Shown here: piece by piece, positions 31,741 to 35,379 of the stretch
How the letters are laid out: the number at the start of each line of letters is the position of its first letter
How positions within the stretch are numbered: position 1 is the stretch's first letter
NCBI GenBank assembly: GCA_012523305.1
Contig: JAAYIV010000058.1
Coordinates: 1 to 35,379 of the forward strand
DNA from: Spirochaetales bacterium
GTDB taxonomy: Bacteria; Spirochaetota; Spirochaetia; Sphaerochaetales; Sphaerochaetaceae
Length of the DNA: 35,379 nt
Direction: 5' to 3'
Notes under the pieces: model-generated
The model's database searches: none
What the model saw: the letters and a program-made list of their open reading frames with translations, nothing else
What the model was told of the DNA's origin: nothing
Translations under genes and position numbers: made by a program

Positions 31741-31770
31741 AGAGGCTGGTGCCGATAGACAACAGCCTCT
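31741..31770. terminator. Hairpin between convergent genes
   Basis: A perfect 8-bp inverted repeat AGAGGCTG / CAGCCTCT with a 14-base loop sits between the lipoprotein stop and the pheT stop. T runs are poor on both sides, so it may act as a weak bidirectional terminator. Confidence 0.45.
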
Positions 31771-31777
31771 TCATGTA

Positions 31778-33475
31778 TCATTGATTCAATAGGTCGAGAT
31801 CCACTTCACAAGCTATGGTTGGCATCGAACAACCCCAGCTTTCCAGTACTGCCGGATGAACCTCACCGAATACTCCAACGGGAGTCTGGTTGACTATCAG
31901 CTTACCACTTCGACCTTCTATGAACCGAGGATCGATCAATTCTACCATCGTGTATTCCTTATTCAAGAAATAAAACAATGTTGAAATCATGCTATTGAGT
32001 TGATTGAAACCCATATCGCTCGCCGAGGCCATGAATCCGAGATAATTACGCGTCGTTGTCCCGGAGTCATCGGTATCATCCAAAAAGGCAACTTTTCCGA
32101 CTTCGAAAATTTGATGCGGGTACGTTGCATAACCAGAAACGCTCTCAGATTCAAGGAGGGAAGGAATGATCGAAGGACGTACATATTCATAATTTTCACT
32201 CATCGGATTGGCGATTTTTATATAGTTCTTGCCATCGACATGCATGTTATCGATATACTCACGTTTCGAGCCCAAATAGTTGTACATCATCTCTTGGAAA
32301 CCAAGGCCCACCATCAGATCTTTAACTTTTCGAGCGAACGCTTCGATATCGGTAATCCGCCCGACCGTCGAATCATTGGGCATCTCAGGCTCGAAGCGTT
32401 CCAACCCATATCCGATCATTACATCCTCGACAATGTCCACAGGATGCAAGTAATCATTCCGATACTCGGGAACAGTGATGTAAACAGATGTCTCGTCAAC
32501 TACGGAGTACACTCCCATGTTTTTCAAGGCAGACACAACCTGTTCACCCGATAGGTCAACACCTAACATTTTCTTCACATACGAAAGCTCACATGCTACC
32601 GGCTTTTGGAAATAAAAGGGGACTGTAATTTCTTTGCCGTATGCGGTTTCTTCAGAAAATTCACAGCGAACAGGAAGGATGGTAAATCCCATATCCGCAC
32701 AGTCACAGGCAAGAATTGCAGCACTGAGCAATAATGTATCCAATTCAGTACCTGAAAATTCAAAAAACAGGTTTTCATCGCCGACTTCGACAGCGCCTAT
32801 CCGGGCACTGTTGATCACCGGGGGAAAACTCAGCACATCATTGTTATTATCATACAAAAATGGAAAAACTGGTTTGTCTGCAACGATATGGCCATACTCC
32901 AATCCCTTAGGATGTCTTTCACATATTTGACGCAGAGTGAGATCTTCTTCCATATGCAACGGGACGAAATGAGCCTTGTCGGGATCAGCTCCTTCAAAAT
33001 GAACCGGATATGCAATCAGATCGCTTCGATATACCCCCAAGGCAATTGTCTTACGTTTTCGACCATAGTTATTACATATCTTCTCTTGCGATTGAATCAG
33101 ATTGAGCAAAATAGTCTCGTCTACTATTTTCCCGGTTGCCGCGAATCCAATTGAGTAAGGCCGGACCATCTTTGCTGATTCATGAATGATAAGACGCCGT
33201 CCTTCTGAATCACATGTTTCTTCTTCAGTAGAAAAGAAATCATAAAATGGAAGAATGTTATCACGGTAAGCTCGCAATTGACGGACGACACCGGCAGCAG
33301 ACCATAAATCAGGTCTATTGGTATCATTTAGCTCGATTTTCAACACATGCTCATCGAGATCATGTCCGTCAAGCTCAGCCTTCGCAACGGGGAATATGTT
33401 CTCAAGTTGTTCGTCAGTAAGTTCGGTCCCTAGCAATTCATACAAGAACCGATCCTGGACTTCAATCTTTGGCAT
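31778..33475 (-). CDS. pheT: Phenylalanyl-tRNA synthetase beta subunit, archaeal type
   Basis: The 565-residue beta subunit works with PheS to charge tRNA-Phe. It is much shorter than the roughly 800-residue bacterial form and lacks the N-terminal tRNA-binding OB domain and C-terminal anticodon domain. It begins with the archaeal/eukaryotic-type N-terminus (EVQDRFLYELLGTELTDEQLE). A B3/B4 editing region (residues about 110-240) and a B5 region (KKMLGVDLSGEQVVSALKNMGV, then VDIVEDVMIGYGLERF) follow. The ATG directly abuts the pheS stop, with GGAGGGG upstream. An archaeal-type PheRS is known in spirochaetes and attributed to ancient gene transfer. Confidence 0.93.
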   Translation of the reverse strand: MPKIEVQDRFLYELLGTELTDEQLENIFPVAKAELDGHDLDEHVLKIELNDTNRPDLWSAAGVVRQLRAYRDNILPFYDFFSTEEETCDSEGRRLIIHESAKMVRPYSIGFAATGKIVDETILLNLIQSQEKICNNYGRKRKTIALGVYRSDLIAYPVHFEGADPDKAHFVPLHMEEDLTLRQICERHPKGLEYGHIVADKPVFPFLYDNNNDVLSFPPVINSARIGAVEVGDENLFFEFSGTELDTLLLSAAILACDCADMGFTILPVRCEFSEETAYGKEITVPFYFQKPVACELSYVKKMLGVDLSGEQVVSALKNMGVYSVVDETSVYITVPEYRNDYLHPVDIVEDVMIGYGLERFEPEMPNDSTVGRITDIEAFARKVKDLMVGLGFQEMMYNYLGSKREYIDNMHVDGKNYIKIANPMSENYEYVRPSIIPSLLESESVSGYATYPHQIFEVGKVAFLDDTDDSGTTTRNYLGFMASASDMGFNQLNSMISTLFYFLNKEYTMVELIDPRFIEGRSGKLIVNQTPVGVFGEVHPAVLESWGCSMPTIACEVDLDLLNQ

Positions 33476-35014
33476 TTAATTTCCCCTCCTCATACGCACG
33501 CTTTCGATATCGGGAGTGAACAATTCTCGCAAGTCATTCAATCCCAAATGCATCAATGCCATCCGGTCGATTCCCAATCCCCAGGCGAGTACCGGCACGT
33601 CGACTCCCAGAGCTTTTGTTACCTCAGGTCTGAATATTCCGCTCCCGCCAAGCTCGAACCACCCCAACACAGGGTGTTTGATATGAACTTCGATTGATGG
33701 TTCGGTAAATGGGAAATATCCTGGAACATATTTAACTTCTTCAGCTCCGGCAACCTCTTCGGCGAACATTTTTAATAATCCGAGCAATGTTCTGAGGTTT
33801 ACATCCTTACCCAAAACTATACCTTCAGTCTGATAGAAATCAGCGCCATGAGTCGCATCGACTTGGTCATATCTGAAACAACGGACAACGCCGAAATATT
33901 TACCTGGAACCCTGGCTTGGGGAAGCGTCTTAGCTGAAAGCACTGTCCCTTGACTTCGCATCACCTGCCTTCGGGTAAATTCATGGTCAAATTCATATCC
34001 CCAGCCTCGACTTCCAGTAGTCCAGCCATTTTCATGAGTCGCTGCGACTTGATCCAGGTATGGTTGAGCGATTTTTTTGGTATGGCGCGGGTTCTCAACA
34101 TAATAGACATCATGAATATCACGAGCACTATGAAACTGTGGCATGAACAATGCGTCGCCATTCCAGAATTCATTCTCAACCAAAGGTCCGTCAAACTCTT
34201 CAAATCCTAATGAACATAATTTGTCTTTTACCCATTGAAGATAGGAGGCATAAGGATTTTTTCTTCCAGGGATCATTCTTGCCGGGGGAGTATTCAAGCT
34301 GTAAGCACGGAATGAGGAAGTTTTCCATTCTCCATTAGCCAAAAGAGCTGCTGTGACAGCACCCAGTTCTTCTCCCGTGATATGCTTTTCTTCAAGTATC
34401 TTCTGAGCTGCCGATCCGGTTTCAGTCAAAGAATAGACCACATCCTCGCGCTCAACGATTTTAAACGGAGACAATGCAGCGCCTCTTTTTTTGCTGTTTT
34501 TGATCATGAATGATTTTTCATCGTCAGAAAGGTCGGCATCGTCGATAAGAACTGTAGTTGCTTTATTTAAAAGCACCCTTCCCGCAACGATTTCACCGGG
34601 AAGTTGGCCAGAAGCGATTATCGCTTTATTACCTTCTGCCATTTTGCATGTCCCCGCCTTTGAAAGCAGACCGAATGCAGAACCGACATCTGATTTATCT
34701 AGGTTGAGTTTTTCGGCAATTTCAGGAAGTGACAATGCCCCTGCTGCCGTAAGCAATTGAACGATACGTTCTGCCGGTGTTCCGAGCTGTTGTTGTTGTT
34801 TGCCTGTATCTGTCAATTCATAGAGTGTTTTACTGGTTCTCCCTGTCTCTGAAATATAACCTTTTGCCATCAACCAACTAAAAGCTTGGTTACATTGACC
34901 AATATTATAACCAAGTTGTTCTATCATAGCTTGGTTTGTAATCGGTTCGTCAAGTGATACGTGGCGAAGCAATCGTATCTCAAGCGGATGCAGATTCCGT
35001 ACATCGATATCCAT
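33476..35014 (-). CDS. pheS: Phenylalanyl-tRNA synthetase alpha subunit, archaeal type
   Basis: The 512-residue catalytic subunit has the archaeal/eukaryotic arrangement. Winged-helix DNA-binding-like domains lie at about 1-200 (LHPLEIRLLRHV, LSLPEIAEKLNLDKSDVGSAFGLL). A class II synthetase core follows, with motif 2 (GVVRCFRYDQVDATHGADFYQTEG) and motif 3 (GLGIDRMAL). Bacterial PheS is about 330 residues with an N-terminal coiled coil, absent here. ATG 35014 is ten bases after GAGGAG; the longer frame to 35068 lacks such a site. It is followed directly by pheT. Confidence 0.94.
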   Translation of the reverse strand: MDIDVRNLHPLEIRLLRHVSLDEPITNQAMIEQLGYNIGQCNQAFSWLMAKGYISETGRTSKTLYELTDTGKQQQQLGTPAERIVQLLTAAGALSLPEIAEKLNLDKSDVGSAFGLLSKAGTCKMAEGNKAIIASGQLPGEIVAGRVLLNKATTVLIDDADLSDDEKSFMIKNSKKRGAALSPFKIVEREDVVYSLTETGSAAQKILEEKHITGEELGAVTAALLANGEWKTSSFRAYSLNTPPARMIPGRKNPYASYLQWVKDKLCSLGFEEFDGPLVENEFWNGDALFMPQFHSARDIHDVYYVENPRHTKKIAQPYLDQVAATHENGWTTGSRGWGYEFDHEFTRRQVMRSQGTVLSAKTLPQARVPGKYFGVVRCFRYDQVDATHGADFYQTEGIVLGKDVNLRTLLGLLKMFAEEVAGAEEVKYVPGYFPFTEPSIEVHIKHPVLGWFELGGSGIFRPEVTKALGVDVPVLAWGLGIDRMALMHLGLNDLRELFTPDIESVRMRRGN

Positions 35015-35089
35015 TGTATTGTTACTCCTCAATCCGGATGCTGAAGCATCTGAGAATGTGGGGTTCATTGTATCCGCTCGTTAAAAAAA

Positions 35090-35118
35090 ATTAAAGGGGC
35101 TATGTTGCTATGTATCAA
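35090..35118 (-). promoter_or_regulatory. pheST promoter
   Basis: On the minus strand, TTGATA (35113-35118) and TTTAAT (35090-35095) have a 17-base spacer. The predicted leader is about 70 bases. Confidence 0.55.
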
Positions 35119-35233
35119 CAGAAGACGACCGGAAACGAGAAGCATGATTTGAATTGAAAATTTGGGTTATTGAAATACAAAGCAGCATATCATAGGGTAG
35201 TTTCTTGAACGGTTATGTGATACACATTTTCAT

Positions 35234-35379
35234 ATGAACACACAACCAACAACCATTAAGAAAGCCTTGCTTTCTGTCTCGGACAAACGGGGAATAGTGG
35301 AGTTTGCGAGTAAACTTGTCGCAGCTGACGTTGAAATCATTTCTACCGGAGGAACAGCCAAAATACTTCAGGAGTCAGG
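35234..35379 (+). CDS. purH: Bifunctional purine biosynthesis protein PurH (5' part)
   Basis: The first 48 codons of a gene running off the window. [18 protein letters not shown] and [12 protein letters not shown] are the start of the IMP cyclohydrolase (MGS-like) domain of PurH, which makes the last two steps to IMP. A longer tail (IDFs of 500 residues in the family) would lie outside. No ribosome binding site precedes the ATG; upstream there is TTGAAC (35205-35210) but no -10 box at 17 bases, so its promoter is unresolved. It diverges from pheS. Confidence 0.85.
   Translation, partial: MNTQPTTIKKALLSVSDKRGIVEFASKLVAADVEIISTGGTAKILQES

Noticed and set aside
1045-35068. Many long open frames on the strand opposite real genes
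   Set aside because: They lie inside strongly recognised genes, lack ribosome binding sites and known motifs, and are shadows of biased codon use.
35198-35236. Leaderless promoter for purH
   Set aside because: TTGAAC is present, but the base run 17 bases later is TTTCAT right at the ATG, so no usable -10 box fits.

Overview
The window looks like a chromosomal segment of a spirochaete, most like Sphaerochaeta or a close relative. Support comes from an archaeal-type PheRS pair (pheS-pheT), a mitochondrial EFG1-like elongation factor G, a carD-ispD-ispF operon, ThyX instead of ThyA, HPr kinase with HPr, and relaxed spirochaete-type lipoprotein signals. Base composition is moderate and even. There is no rRNA, no CRISPR array and no intact mobile element. 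This placement is inference from gene content; I had no database search.

Layout. 1-950: a structured RNA candidate resembling the apical half of 6S RNA, a decayed minus-strand gene, and a tRNA-Leu(CAG) with its terminator. 1045-3684: thiol peroxidase and a convergent family 3 glycosidase. 3796-8414: a tight operon of a YmdB-like protein, RseC-like, LptC, LptA, LptB and sigma-54. 8399-10078: a convergent membrane GGDEF protein. 10188-13637: hpf with its own promoter and terminator, then hprK-ptsH-lexA-holA. 13618-16761: divergent uvrC and a spore-photoproduct-lyase-like radical SAM protein. 16818-20453: an acyltransferase-like protein, thyX, rsmE and lplA. 20497-23631: a solitary peptide-binding protein and convergent malQ. 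23705-25466: carD-ispD-ispF. 25467-26109: about 640 bases with no convincing gene. 26110-29249: a RecA/KaiC-like ATPase and EF-G with a long leader. 29353-31735: HIT protein, a zinc-ribbon protein, Bcp and a lipoprotein. 31778-35379: pheT, pheS and the start of divergent purH.

How the genes fit together. The Lpt genes would carry a glycolipid through the envelope, and they sit with rpoN, hpf, hprK and ptsH in an order recalling the lptCAB-rpoN-hpf-PTS clusters of other Gram-negative bacteria. UvrC, LexA, HolA and the radical SAM protein make a repair and replication theme. CarD, EF-G, PheRS, RsmE and HPF serve transcription and translation.

The most notable signals are these. (1) At least five genes (ymdB-like, uvrC, the radical SAM gene, carD and the zinc-ribbon gene) have a sigma-70 promoter with an exact 17-bp spacer whose -10 box ends only 6-10 bases before the start codon, with no ribosome binding site. 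This predicts leaderless mRNAs. (2) Three proteins keep a recognisable enzyme fold but have lost or changed catalytic residues: the YmdB-like phosphoesterase, an endonuclease/exonuclease/phosphatase-like lipoprotein, and an E2-acyltransferase-like protein. (3) Two UV-repair-type genes share one divergent promoter region.
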